Positions 1 through 8,371 of a stretch of DNA of 64,000 bases are shown here, piece after piece. The first letter of the stretch is position 1. Each line of letters starts with the position of its first letter. Both the position numbers and the translations under genes were made by a program. The notes below the pieces were generated by a model. It saw nothing but the letters and a program-made list of their open reading frames with translations, searched no databases and was not told the origin of the DNA. The DNA comes from Cognatishimia sp. 1_MG-2023 (lineage in GTDB: Bacteria > Pseudomonadota > Alphaproteobacteria > Rhodobacterales > Rhodobacteraceae), in NCBI RefSeq assembly GCF_030548175.1, contig NZ_JAUORX010000008.1, positions 35,123 to 99,122 of the forward strand, in the 5' to 3' direction.

Positions 1-2
1 CG

Positions 3-1109
3 GCGCAAAGCCATTCTATTGACGCGCGCACCTTGGCGATGATGGTCGGCTACAACTCCAATGACTTTGATACGCTGCGCGGTAGCTTGCGAGCCTTGGC
101 TGAGACCGTCGCTGAGTGGGATATGTTGGATGAGGATGGTAAACAGGAATGGGGCGTCAGTTCTTTGTTGTCATTTGCCAAGCTAAAGAATGGCGTCTGT
201 GAATATGCTTATTCGCCGGCATTGGCGCAGAAATTGCATGACCCGAAAATCTATGCGCTGATCAATGTGCATATTCAGCGCAATTTTAGCTCTGGTCATG
301 GGCTGGCGTTGTATGAAAATTGCTATCGCTTTGTGCGGACCGGTAGCACCGGTTGGTTGAGCCTGGACACCTTTCGCAAGCTGATGGGAGTTGAGGGGTC
401 GAGCTATTATGAGAGTTTCAAACATCTGAATGCCAAGATCATCAAACCAGCGGTGGCCGAAGTGAATAAAAGCTCGGATATCGAGATCACGCCTGAGTTC
501 CAGAAAAAGGGCAGGGCGGTCACGGATATTCGGTTTTTGATCAAAGAGAACCCGCAGCTTGCGATGTTCCAGATTGATGACAGTGACGGCACGCGAAACC
601 TGCCCGTCTATAAAGCGCTGCTTGCGCAGGGGGTTTCGGACCGGTTAGCGCGTCAATGGATTGCGGAACATGGGCCGGAATATGTGAGCGAAAAGCTGTC
701 TTATATGTCGGGGCAAGATAGCGTTAAGTCAAAGATCGGGTATTTGACGGCGGCCATTCGGGATGATTACCGGCCTACCGCCGAAGAACCGGTCGCGCCT
801 GTTTCTGATGAGGCACGACGGCTTGCCGAAGAACGCGCGCGTAAAAAGGCCGCTGAAGAGGCGGATGTGGGCGCGCGTCGTGCAGCGAAGGCCGAGCGCG
901 GGCGCAAGTTTGCGATTGTTGCGGATATGGTGAGCAGCCGAAATCCGACGCAGCGGGATGCAGACAAGCGGTTGTTTATGGCGAGCTTGCCGGACGATCT
1001 GGCCCGTGAAGAGTTTCGTGCGCATGGTTGGAACTCTGCCCTAAACGCCAGTGCGATCTTTGCATTTTGGGAAGAGCTGGTTCCTGGACTGTTTGAAATG
1101 GATGCCTAA
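3..1109 (+). CDS. Plasmid replication initiator, Rep_3-like (5' partial)
   Basis: Likely binds the replicon's origin and starts its replication. The frame is open to the first base, and the residues before the first possible start (TTG at 33) read as protein, so the true start lies left of the window. Seen: an N-terminal winged-helix-like half, a central stretch with the pattern expected of Rep_3/RepB initiators (LARQWIAEHGPEYVSEKL, then a GYLTAAIRDDYRP segment), and a charged Ala/Arg/Glu-rich linker followed by a short C-terminal helix region. Family assignment rests on this pattern only; it could instead belong to another Roseobacter plasmid replicase class. No parA/parB is visible, so partition genes, if any, lie to the left. 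Its presence is the main reason to place the window on a plasmid or chromid. Confidence 0.72.
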   Translation, partial: AQSHSIDARTLAMMVGYNSNDFDTLRGSLRALAETVAEWDMLDEDGKQEWGVSSLLSFAKLKNGVCEYAYSPALAQKLHDPKIYALINVHIQRNFSSGHGLALYENCYRFVRTGSTGWLSLDTFRKLMGVEGSSYYESFKHLNAKIIKPAVAEVNKSSDIEITPEFQKKGRAVTDIRFLIKENPQLAMFQIDDSDGTRNLPVYKALLAQGVSDRLARQWIAEHGPEYVSEKLSYMSGQDSVKSKIGYLTAAIRDDYRPTAEEPVAPVSDEARRLAEERARKKAAEEADVGARRAAKAERGRKFAIVADMVSSRNPTQRDADKRLFMASLPDDLAREEFRAHGWNSALNASAIFAFWEELVPGLFEMDA

Positions 1110-1265
1110 GCCGGCAATTTCTACTGTTTCCAATATTGGGACGATGCGTGGCTGAACTGGCGACAACATATCTGTGAGACTGAGTCGGCGGAGATAAAAG
1201 CAATCAAAGGGTGTATGATTGTAACGAGCGATTATTGTAGGTTTTGCACAGCCTACTCAACCTTA

Positions 1266-1335
1266 GATTTTATTAAATTAAACTTTTGAGTAAAATCTGA
1301 TGCGATCTTAAGTTGTTGATTTTATTAAATTTAAC
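1266..1335. repeat. Two direct 18-mers, GATTTTATTAAATTWAAC
   Basis: Copies at 1266-1283 and 1318-1335 differ at one base. Their 52-bp spacing is close to five helical turns, which would put both on the same face of the DNA. They sit between the plasmid initiator and the first signalling gene and could be protein-binding sites or an AT-rich unwinding element. Confidence 0.55.
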
Positions 1336-1356
1336 ATTTTTCAAAAGTGTTTTCGG

Positions 1357-1371
1357 TTAATGCTGGGTTAA
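1357..1371. promoter_or_regulatory. CtrA-type box TTAA-N7-TTAA
   Basis: TTAA TGCTGGG TTAA followed by C, matching the alphaproteobacterial CtrA consensus TTAA-N7-TTAA(C). It lies about 190 bp upstream of the response regulator at 1558. Binding by CtrA is inferred. Confidence 0.6.
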
Positions 1372-1557
1372 CGTTTGCATTATTTGCTTCACTCAATCCA
1401 AAAGATCGCCCAATTTGCGCCACAATTGTCCTAATAATCTGAACAATACCAACTGAGCATATTCCCTTTCGGGCCAAATCTATTAACCGAGCTGGAACTA
1501 AATGGGTGCAGAAGCGCCTTTAAGCCACCCCCGGGTGGTAAGCGACTGGAGAAGAAG

Positions 1558-2517
1558 ATGAAGATCCTTGCCGTCGACGATGACGAACTAATCCGCGAAA
1601 TTCTGTCCGCGACCCTTGAGGCGCATGGGTATACAGATGTGACCCTTGCCGAGAGCGGTGAAGACGCATTGCAGAAGATCGCCGCGTCCCCGACGCCGTT
1701 TGACGGGTTTATGTTCGACATTCAGATGCCAGGTATGGACGGGACCGAGCTGTGCCAGCACGTGCGTCAGATGGAGCATTATAAGAACTCGCCTGTCATT
1801 ATGATTACGGCGATGAACAACAAAGAATATGTCGACCGTGCCTTTATGGCGGGTGCGACGGACTATGTGACCAAACCTTTTGATACGACTGAATTGATGA
1901 CCCGGATCCGTCTGGCTGATCGTCTTCAGGCGGAAGCACGCAAAGCTGCGGCGGCTCAGGCTGCAGCTCCGGCGGCGGCAGCAGCGCCTAAGCCTGCGTT
2001 TAAAGAACCGGTCACGGTGAAAGATGTACGTGGCGTTGTTAAGAGCGCTGCTTTGGATAACTACGTGATGCTGATGCTAGAGCAGAAGCAATTCGCAATG
2101 GGTGCCTTTGCGATCCGTATTCCGGAATTGGCGGCGGTTCATGCCGGTTCTGACATTGAAGAGTTCACATATGTCGTCACAGATGTGGCCGAGGTGATTT
2201 CGGATGTGTTGGTCGGCGCGCAGGCGTTCTTGTCTTATATCGGTGGCGGGATTTTCGTTTGCGTTGGAGCAAAGAACAAGTTGCCGTCAGCGGACAGCAT
2301 GCAGGACGAATTCGTCATGATGCTGAACGATCCTGACTTGGTTTACTGTGAAGAAGTCGCGACGGGCTTCTCCGCACAGATCGGCGATATTGCGGCACCT
2401 AAGCTGTTTGAGAAACGTGGCGATTTACGCTTCTTGGATCGGGCGGTTGAGAAGCTGAACGAAGTTGGTGGTGGTGCTGCACGATCAAGCGGCGGCCGCG
2501 CAGCATTCGCAGCGTAA
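1558..2517 (+). CDS. Response regulator: receiver plus degenerate GGDEF-like domain
   Basis: Cytoplasmic signalling protein of 319 residues. Residues 1-125 form a complete receiver: acidic pocket D7-D9, phospho-acceptor D54 (FDIQMPGMDG), T84 and K106 (TKPF). An Ala/Pro-rich linker covers about 128-150. The C-terminal half (about 165-300) has the layout of a GGDEF domain, but the signature is only YIGGGIF, so the catalytic and metal residues are missing and cyclic-di-GMP synthesis is unlikely; it may act as a binding or protein-contact domain. It is followed by Hpt, histidine kinase and receiver genes, so it probably belongs to one phosphorelay. Start chosen from GGAGAAG seven to ten bases upstream. 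Output is unknown. Confidence 0.85.
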   Translation: MKILAVDDDELIREILSATLEAHGYTDVTLAESGEDALQKIAASPTPFDGFMFDIQMPGMDGTELCQHVRQMEHYKNSPVIMITAMNNKEYVDRAFMAGATDYVTKPFDTTELMTRIRLADRLQAEARKAAAAQAAAPAAAAAPKPAFKEPVTVKDVRGVVKSAALDNYVMLMLEQKQFAMGAFAIRIPELAAVHAGSDIEEFTYVVTDVAEVISDVLVGAQAFLSYIGGGIFVCVGAKNKLPSADSMQDEFVMMLNDPDLVYCEEVATGFSAQIGDIAAPKLFEKRGDLRFLDRAVEKLNEVGGGAARSSGGRAAFAA

Positions 2518-2536
2518 TGATTTGCTGAACGCAATT

Positions 2537-2558
2537 GGGGCGCCATGGCGCCTCTTTT
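2537..2558 (+). terminator. Rho-independent terminator after the response regulator
   Basis: Perfect palindrome GGCGCCATGGCGCC (2539-2552), extended by a G-C pair, followed by TTTT. It begins 20 bases after the stop codon and separates this gene from the Hpt-kinase operon. Confidence 0.75.
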
Positions 2559-2636
2559 GTATTCCTGATCAGCGCCTTAGTCCTCGTGTCCTAAGCGCAC
2601 CAGTGTTGGGAAATCGGCTGTAAACCATGGATTTTG

Positions 2637-2651
2637 TTAACCATTCTTTAA
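2637..2651. promoter_or_regulatory. CtrA-type box TTAA-N7-TTAA
   Basis: TTAA CCATTCT TTAA; the left half is the full TTAACCAT half-site known for CtrA. It lies 100 bp upstream of the Hpt start, in the gap 2518-2750, and would place the Hpt-kinase-receiver operon under CtrA. Binding is inferred. Confidence 0.65.
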
Positions 2652-2750
2652 ACTCTTCGGCTGTTTTTGCCACATTGTTGCCTCGTTTCGTGGTAACTGT
2701 GAAATGGCAAGAAACAATCAGCGCCTGAAGAGCGTTGAGGAATAAGACGT

Positions 2751-3122
2751 TTGGGTGAGCAGAAAATGATGCAGGGAATGGACGCAGATAAAGCGGCCGT
2801 GCTTCAAGCCGGACTTGCGCGGATTCGCGAGCGATTTATCGCTTCGTTGGATGATCGTATTGAAAGCTTTTGTGCCCTCTCGGAACGTCTTGAAGATCCA
2901 GCGACGGAAGAATCCGCCTGCATGGAAATTCGCGCACAAGCACATAAATTACACGGTATCTGTGGCAGCGTTGGGCAACCGCGCATGGGCGCCCTCGCGG
3001 CGCAGCTGGAACAGCATATTGATACTGTGATTGCTGGGCCGCGCCCCCTCAACACCGACTTTGTCGACGACCTTCTCAATGCGCTTCTCGATGAGATGGA
3101 GCAGAATGTGGATGGCGGATAA
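2751..3122 (+). CDS. Histidine phosphotransfer (Hpt) domain protein
   Basis: Stand-alone Hpt protein of up to 123 residues, expected to pass phosphate between receivers. The four-helix pattern carries the phospho-accepting histidine in AHKLHG at residue 65. The TTG at 2751 is placed well from a GAGGA site; ATG at 2766 is the alternative and would remove only five residues. Its 3' end overlaps the start of the sensor kinase, so the two are probably translated together. With the kinase at 3106 and the receivers at 1558 and 6453 it makes a complete kinase-REC-Hpt-REC parts list. It is a small one-domain Hpt, not a ChpT-type protein. Confidence 0.83.
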   Translation: MGEQKMMQGMDADKAAVLQAGLARIRERFIASLDDRIESFCALSERLEDPATEESACMEIRAQAHKLHGICGSVGQPRMGALAAQLEQHIDTVIAGPRPLNTDFVDDLLNALLDEMEQNVDGG

Positions 3123-6100
3123 CGTAACCATATGGCGTGGGCTTAAAGCCCTAAGTCGCTGGTTCGGATTTTGGGTAATGCTGGCTGCATTGACCGTAAC
3201 GCTTGTTGTTCGAGCGACGGCGGCGAATGCACAGCAATCAGAATTTGGCCCCAATACAGAAGTCTTTACTGTTGGCGTTCTAAGCACAGAAGGCGCAACC
3301 CGAGCGCTTGAGGCGTGGCGGCCGACGATTGATTTCTTAAACCGTGAATCCGAGTTTCTGGATACGCCGTATCGCTTTGTCGTGCGGCCCCATTCTATTG
3401 AAACACTGTCGCAAGGCGTTACCGAGGGTACGCTTGATTTTGCTCTTACCAACCCCGCCCACTTTGTGGCGGCTGAAGTGGAAAGCGGTATGCGGGCCGT
3501 GCTTTCACAGGCTCGCATGTGGGAAGGACGTACATATAGTCAAACCGGTGCTGTGGTGTTTGCCCGCGCAGATAGCGGCTTTACGCGGTTAGGCCAGCTG
3601 GAAGGTGCCAGTGTTATGGCGGTTGCCGAAAATGATTTTTCGGGTTGGTGGTTGGCAGAGCAAGAATTCCGCCGCCGTCGATTAGAGCCGAGCTCCCTGT
3701 TGGGTGAATTGGTCTTTTCTGGCGGAAACCAACGCGAGGTTATTTATGCGGTTCAGGCAGGGTTGGTGGATGCTGGTGTTATTCGGGCTGGTGTGCTGGA
3801 AGCCTTGGCGGAAGAAGGTACCGTTAACCTAGAAGATTTCACACCGCTTTCGCCAATTGACTACCCAGAGTATCCGTTTTGGGCGACGACGCCTTTGTAT
3901 CCAGAGTGGGTTTTGGCGGCGACGCCAGAAGTGCCCGAAGGTGCCTTGGCCTTGGTCATCAATTCGTTTTTGAATGTTCAGGCTGATAGTGAGGAATCCC
4001 GCAGCGCGGGTAATGTTGTTTGGCAGGCTCCGCAAAACTATCAGGCCGTCCATGATCTGTTGATTTCCCTGCGCGTACGACCCTATGAGAACTATCTAGT
4101 TCAGGCGGCAAGCAGGATTTATCGAGCCTATCGTTGGACAATTCTGGGCGTTGTTACCGCAATTATTCTGTCGCTGTTGTTCCTGACGCTTCAGTTGCGT
4201 CGCAATATCATGTTGGCAGAACAGCAAAAGGAAGTGTTGGAATCCGAAATCCGGTCCAAGATTTTCTATCGGAGTGCGGTCGAGGAACATACGGTGTTCT
4301 GTATGCTGAAGCTGGATGGTCGTATTTCGCATGTGAATGACAGTTTCTGCGAAACCACCGCTCGGGATCGGTCGAGCCTGTTGGGTACTCCGTTGTCTGA
4401 TTTACTAGGTGAACGCGAGCAGGAAATTCTGAACGACGACATCATGAAGGCGATGGAAGTTGGTGCGCCTTGGGATGGGCCGCTTAAGATTATGCGCGAA
4501 GATGGTACGGTAGCTTGGGCACAATGTACGGTTATTCCGGTCAGTGGTGCAGGCGATGAGCTGTCTGAAATCGCAGTAGTCGCGACGGATATGACCCAAA
4601 CGCGCAAAGGTATCTCTGACGAAAGTTTCCACGATAGCCTTGAGCTGATTGATGATCAGGTTGTGGTGTTGCGTCCGGGTACGTTGGACCTGCTGTATTG
4701 CAACAAGACCGCGCGTAAGCGGTTGATCGAAGATCGCGTTGGTGGCAGCTGGAAAGACAAGCGTGCAAAAGACATCCTGACGCAAAGCGATGTTCACGCG
4801 CTGGAACTGCGGTGCCAAGCATTGGAAGAGGGTCCGCAGCGGCGGATCACTTGGGAAGTGACGGCGACGAACGGCACGCCTTATGAAATTAGCCTGGAAT
4901 ATGTACAGCCGGAAAATGATGAGCCGCGGTTCATTGCGATCTACCGTGACATCACGCAGCGCAAGGTGGCTGAAAAGGCGAAGAACGAATTCGTGGCAAC
5001 CGTTAGCCACGAATTGCGGACTCCGCTGACATCTATGAAAGGTGCCTTGGGTCTGGCCTTGTCAGGTGCCATTGGCGAAATGCCAGAGCAGATGAACAAG
5101 ATGGTCAGCATGGCCAGCAACAACTGCGACCGCCTGGTGACGTTGATCAATGACATCTTGGATATGGAAAAGATTGAAGCCGGTAAAATGGACTTCAAAA
5201 TGGAACCGGTCGACATGGCCGAAATCGTCGACAAGGCGATGGAATCCAACAAGTTCTATGCCGAGAAATTCAAATCCACGATGCGGATGAATTTGGTCGA
5301 AGATGAGGATGGCTTTAACACCATGGGTGACAAGAGCCGCCTGACGCAGGTTATGGATAACCTGATGTCGAACGCGGCGAAGTTCTCTGGTGGTAAAGAA
5401 ATCATCGTGACGTTAAAGATCCATCGTGACCGCGTCCGCTTTAGTATTCGCGACTTTGGTTGCGGTATTCCAAAGAGCGCGCATGCAACGATTTACGACA
5501 AGTTCACGCAAGCCGACATGGGTGACACGCGTACACAGCAGGGTACCGGCCTTGGTTTGTCGATCGTGAAAATGATTGTTGAAAGCCACAAGGGCGCAAT
5601 TTTCTTTGCTAGCGAAGAAGACATCGGAACTGAGTTCTACGTTGATTTGCCACGTATGATTGGTGATAAGGTTATCCCGCTAGAACCACTTGGTGATGAA
5701 GACGAGATTTCGTTCAGCAACGCTGGCTTGACGGAGGATCAACAAGCAGTTGCTGTGACACAGGGCGCTGGTGACGGATCAGATATTCAGGTTCTTTTGG
5801 CTCAGTTGAAATCTGGCGGTTTCGATGCCGAGATTGAAACCGGCTCTGTGACTGTAAGTCAGGTCGTCAGCGGCAAAGGCGTTGTTGGGCAATCGACCGT
5901 CTTTAACTGGTTGACCGATGAAGGGCGCACATTGGTGTCCGAACTTTTTGAACGCGACAAGCTGCAGAATTTGAACGTGACGGTGCTGCAGGCGAAATCA
6001 GCAGACGGTAACATGTCGGATTCACTGGTACTAAATGGCCTTAAGGCGAATATGTACTCAAATTGGCTATCCAACATTCCGTCAATGGCAGAAGGCGCAG

Positions 6101-6426
6101 CCTTTAAGCTGATGGGTGTTGGTCGCGAAGATTTGCCGTCTTTGGATGGTGATGATGCTTCGATTGCGGTGGCGCAAGATGTGTCGCAGGCTTTGGTTTT
6201 GGCAGACAATGATCAATACGATGCCGTTATGCACTTTGATAAGATCGATCTGGCGCATTGCCTGACGATTATTCCTGTTTCAGGTGGACGGTTGCCGCGC
6301 ACTGTTCCGGTCATTTTGATCGTGACACAGATTGAGGCACCAGAGGCAGAACGCGGTGTGGTTTCGAAATTTGCGCGTCCGTCGGGCGCAGGACGCGGTA
6401 AATCCCGGCGCCGGGCGCGCGGGTGA
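3106..6426 (+). CDS. Sensor histidine kinase with phosphonate-binding-type sensor domain
   Basis: Membrane kinase of about 1106 residues. Order: N-terminal signal/anchor (about 12-44), periplasmic PhnD/TtrS-type solute-binding domain (about 50-320), transmembrane helix (about 343-365), two PAS domains (about 385-500 and 505-620), HisKA with the autophosphorylated His at 635 (VSHELRTPL), and HATPase with N box DNLMSNAAKF, DFGCGIP and GTGLGLS. About 250 further residues have no recognised motif and may be a degenerate receiver. Starts at 3106 or 3112, both with GGAG nearby and both overlapping hpt; a longer frame to 3031 has only an ATT codon and is not preferred. The sensor fold suggests detection of a small anion or phosphonate-like ligand; the real ligand cannot be told. 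No receiver with an intact Asp is fused, so phosphate probably goes to the separate receivers. Confidence 0.85.
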   Translation: MWMADNVTIWRGLKALSRWFGFWVMLAALTVTLVVRATAANAQQSEFGPNTEVFTVGVLSTEGATRALEAWRPTIDFLNRESEFLDTPYRFVVRPHSIETLSQGVTEGTLDFALTNPAHFVAAEVESGMRAVLSQARMWEGRTYSQTGAVVFARADSGFTRLGQLEGASVMAVAENDFSGWWLAEQEFRRRRLEPSSLLGELVFSGGNQREVIYAVQAGLVDAGVIRAGVLEALAEEGTVNLEDFTPLSPIDYPEYPFWATTPLYPEWVLAATPEVPEGALALVINSFLNVQADSEESRSAGNVVWQAPQNYQAVHDLLISLRVRPYENYLVQAASRIYRAYRWTILGVVTAIILSLLFLTLQLRRNIMLAEQQKEVLESEIRSKIFYRSAVEEHTVFCMLKLDGRISHVNDSFCETTARDRSSLLGTPLSDLLGEREQEILNDDIMKAMEVGAPWDGPLKIMREDGTVAWAQCTVIPVSGAGDELSEIAVVATDMTQTRKGISDESFHDSLELIDDQVVVLRPGTLDLLYCNKTARKRLIEDRVGGSWKDKRAKDILTQSDVHALELRCQALEEGPQRRITWEVTATNGTPYEISLEYVQPENDEPRFIAIYRDITQRKVAEKAKNEFVATVSHELRTPLTSMKGALGLALSGAIGEMPEQMNKMVSMASNNCDRLVTLINDILDMEKIEAGKMDFKMEPVDMAEIVDKAMESNKFYAEKFKSTMRMNLVEDEDGFNTMGDKSRLTQVMDNLMSNAAKFSGGKEIIVTLKIHRDRVRFSIRDFGCGIPKSAHATIYDKFTQADMGDTRTQQGTGLGLSIVKMIVESHKGAIFFASEEDIGTEFYVDLPRMIGDKVIPLEPLGDEDEISFSNAGLTEDQQAVAVTQGAGDGSDIQVLLAQLKSGGFDAEIETGSVTVSQVVSGKGVVGQSTVFNWLTDEGRTLVSELFERDKLQNLNVTVLQAKSADGNMSDSLVLNGLKANMYSNWLSNIPSMAEGAAFKLMGVGREDLPSLDGDDASIAVAQDVSQALVLADNDQYDAVMHFDKIDLAHCLTIIPVSGGRLPRTVPVILIVTQIEAPEAERGVVSKFARPSGAGRGKSRRRARG

Positions 6427-6452
6427 TAGAATACGAGATGAGAGGTTAGGAA

Positions 6453-6848
6453 ATGGGTGAATTGAATAAAATTCTGCACATCGAGGACGAAGACGATATT
6501 CGCGAAATCGCCAATATGGCGCTTGAGCTGATTGGTGGCTTTGAGGTTGCGCAGGCTGGTTTGGGTACAATTGCCTTGGAGATTGTCGAAGGCTTTGCGC
6601 CTGACCTGTTGCTGTGTGATGTTCAGATGCCAGGTTTAACTGGGCCAGAAACCATTGAGGCGATCCGTAAGTTGCCAGGTTTTGAAACGATCCCGGCGAT
6701 CTACATGACGGCCAAAGTGGGCGAGTCTGAAAAGGACAGTCTGTTGGGGCAATATGAGCTTGGGTTTATCGCCAAGCCATTTGATCCGACAACCTTGGCC
6801 ATGCAAATTCGCGAGATGTGGGATCAGGGATTAGCGAACGCCGCTTAG
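6453..6848 (+). CDS. Single-domain response regulator (CheY-like)
   Basis: Receiver of 131 residues with no output domain. Acidic residues E11-D12-E13-D14, phospho-acceptor D56 (LLCDVQMPG), T86 and K108 (AKPF) are all present, so it should accept phosphate. It lies 26 bases after the kinase and is probably in the same operon (hpt-kinase-receiver). It may carry phosphate from the kinase to the Hpt protein. A CheY-like motor role is possible because motility genes follow, but no CheA or CheW is visible nearby. Its stop codon overlaps the stop of the convergent fliJ by four bases. Confidence 0.85.
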   Translation: MGELNKILHIEDEDDIREIANMALELIGGFEVAQAGLGTIALEIVEGFAPDLLLCDVQMPGLTGPETIEAIRKLPGFETIPAIYMTAKVGESEKDSLLGQYELGFIAKPFDPTTLAMQIREMWDQGLANAA

Positions 6849-7279
6849 GGTTTCGCCATCTGTCGCATGTAGCGATTACGAGCGATTTCTTCGAGCGTAG
6901 CAGATTCTGCTGTGTCTTCTTCTTTACGTTTTTCGCTAAGGTTTTTATCCAGCACAGCCTCGTTAGACCGTGCCTCTGTATAAGTTTCAAAAAGCCGCCC
7001 CTCAATTAGGGCGGCTTTTTTGTCGAGTGTATCCATCTCTTTCAGCAAAAACGCCTTGCGTGTGTCGATGGCTTTCAAGAAGCCTGCAAGAAAAGGCGCG
7101 GCTTCGGGCGAGGGGATGTGCGCCTCTGTCTCGAGCTGATTTTGTAGCTTGTCTAACTCGGTTTGGAGCTGCGCTTGATGGGCCCGGATGTGGCCCATCT
7201 CTGCGGCATGGCCGTCAAGCTCATGTTCTTTGATGCGTTGTAAAACGGCTAATGCTTCGATGCGTCGGGCGCGGTCCAT
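6845..7279 (-). CDS. fliJ: FliJ-like flagellar export protein
   Basis: Coiled-coil protein of 144 residues, rich in Glu, Lys, Gln and Ala with almost no aromatic residues; size and composition fit FliJ, which sits in the export ATPase complex with FliI and recycles chaperones. Sequence identity to known FliJ is not obvious, so the call leans on size, coiled-coil pattern and its position just after motA, whose stop it touches at 7279. A perfect 12-bp hairpin with flanking A and T runs (6989-7020) lies inside this coding region and encodes the segment KKAALIEGRLFE. The gene converges on the receiver gene with a four-base overlap. Confidence 0.62.
   Translation of the reverse strand: MDRARRIEALAVLQRIKEHELDGHAAEMGHIRAHQAQLQTELDKLQNQLETEAHIPSPEAAPFLAGFLKAIDTRKAFLLKEMDTLDKKAALIEGRLFETYTEARSNEAVLDKNLSEKRKEEDTAESATLEEIARNRYMRQMAKP
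6989..7020 (+). terminator. Perfect terminator-like hairpin inside fliJ, readable on both strands
   Basis: AAAAAGCCGCCC (6989-7000), 8-base loop, GGGCGGCTTTTT (7009-7020), then one more T. It can end transcripts of the plus-strand Hpt-kinase-receiver operon, 140 bases past its stop. On the minus strand it also forms a GC stem followed by five T, within the fliJ message itself. Confidence 0.7.
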
Positions 7280-8145
7280 TATGCTGGGGTCAGTTCCTGA
7301 CGCGCCTCTTCCATCTCGTAGAAGGATGGCTGCAAGGATGTAGGAATGTTACCGCGGCCAATTTCAACGCAGATGGTTGGAGAGTGTTCTTGCAAAATCG
7401 CAATAAAGATGTCGCGGATTACGTTATAGAAGGCGCCGTCTTGGTCCTCGATCACCCCCAAGCGGCCAGATAGCGGAGCCACAAAACAGTAAGCCAAGAA
7501 AACCCCAAGGAACGTACCAACAAGCGCACCACCAATCATTTCACCTAGAACGGCCGGTGGTTTGTCGATCGAACCCATCGTTTTAATAACACCCAAAACC
7601 GCCGCAACAATCCCAATCGCCGGGAGGCCGTCAGCAACAACTTGAAGTGCGTGGGCAGGGACCATCACCTCGTGGTGGTGCTTTTTGAGCTTTTTGTTGA
7701 TCACATCCTCGGTTTGGAATGGGTCATCAAATTGTAGCGCCAACATACGGAAGCTGTCAGTGATCAGGTCAATCGCGTGATGGTCATGTTGGATTTTGGG
7801 AAACTGCGAAAAAATCGAACTGTCGTGTGGATTTTCGATGTGCTCGTCCAGCGCCAGAATACCGTCACGTTGGTAGATCTTGGTAAGTCCGTACATCAAG
7901 TTCAGTAGGTCGATGTAGTCAGCTTGTTTCCATTTTGGCCCCTTAAGCGCTTTGATCAAACCTTTGATCGTTGCACCAAAGTCCGCAAACGAGTTGGCTG
8001 CAATAAAGGCCCCTAAGGAGGCGCCGCCGATCATCATGCCCTCGAACGGGAGGGCGTGAAGAATGGGGCCCATTTCCCCGCCTGATAGCAAAAAGCCACC
8101 AAACACGAGAGCCATGACAAGAATAAATCCGATGATAATGTTCAT
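7279..8145 (-). CDS. motA: Flagellar stator protein MotA
   Basis: Proton-channel half of the flagellar stator; works with MotB in the inner membrane and pushes on the rotor. The 288 residues show the four expected membrane helices: two near the start (residues about 2-20 and 30-50) and two late (about 165-190 and 200-220), with a charged cytoplasmic loop between. The VVADGLPAIGIVAAVLG and GEMIGGALVGTFLG segments are classic MotA. Length is normal. First gene of a minus-strand operon with fliJ. The 150-base gap to the divergent ORF at 8372 should hold its promoter; no TTAA-N7-TTAA site was seen there. Confidence 0.95.
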   Translation of the reverse strand: MNIIIGFILVMALVFGGFLLSGGEMGPILHALPFEGMMIGGASLGAFIAANSFADFGATIKGLIKALKGPKWKQADYIDLLNLMYGLTKIYQRDGILALDEHIENPHDSSIFSQFPKIQHDHHAIDLITDSFRMLALQFDDPFQTEDVINKKLKKHHHEVMVPAHALQVVADGLPAIGIVAAVLGVIKTMGSIDKPPAVLGEMIGGALVGTFLGVFLAYCFVAPLSGRLGVIEDQDGAFYNVIRDIFIAILQEHSPTICVEIGRGNIPTSLQPSFYEMEEARQELTPA

Positions 8146-8371
8146 GTAGTTTCGCTATCCTAAGCGCCTTCTGGCGATTGCATTGCTCGTATGCCCCATT
8201 TTTGCCATAAATTATAAGGTTTGAGCAAGAATTAATGAGTGAATTGGTAGAATAGATTGTTAAACACGGCTCAATTTAAAGAATAGCTATGGATAATTGA
8301 CATTAATTGGCGTAATTATAATAAAAATAAAGAATAGTTTAACGTCTGCGACGCGACACCTGGGGAAACGC

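Larger units (their letters stand above)
1110..1557. other. Intergenic region: AT-rich repeats and CtrA-type site
   Basis: No gene is visible in these 448 bases. The left part has a short inverted repeat (GTAGG/CCTAC around 1234-1256). The middle is very AT-rich and holds two near-identical 18-mers 52 bp apart. A TTAA-N7-TTAA site follows at 1357-1371. The end carries a purine-rich ribosome site (GGAGAAGAAG) just before the ATG at 1558. The region could hold both the replicon's origin and the promoter of the response regulator; no iteron array or DnaA box cluster was seen. Confidence 0.5.

Noticed and set aside
3031..3105. Longer N-terminus of the sensor kinase
   Set aside because: It begins with ATT, lies inside hpt, and adds no signal-peptide feature.
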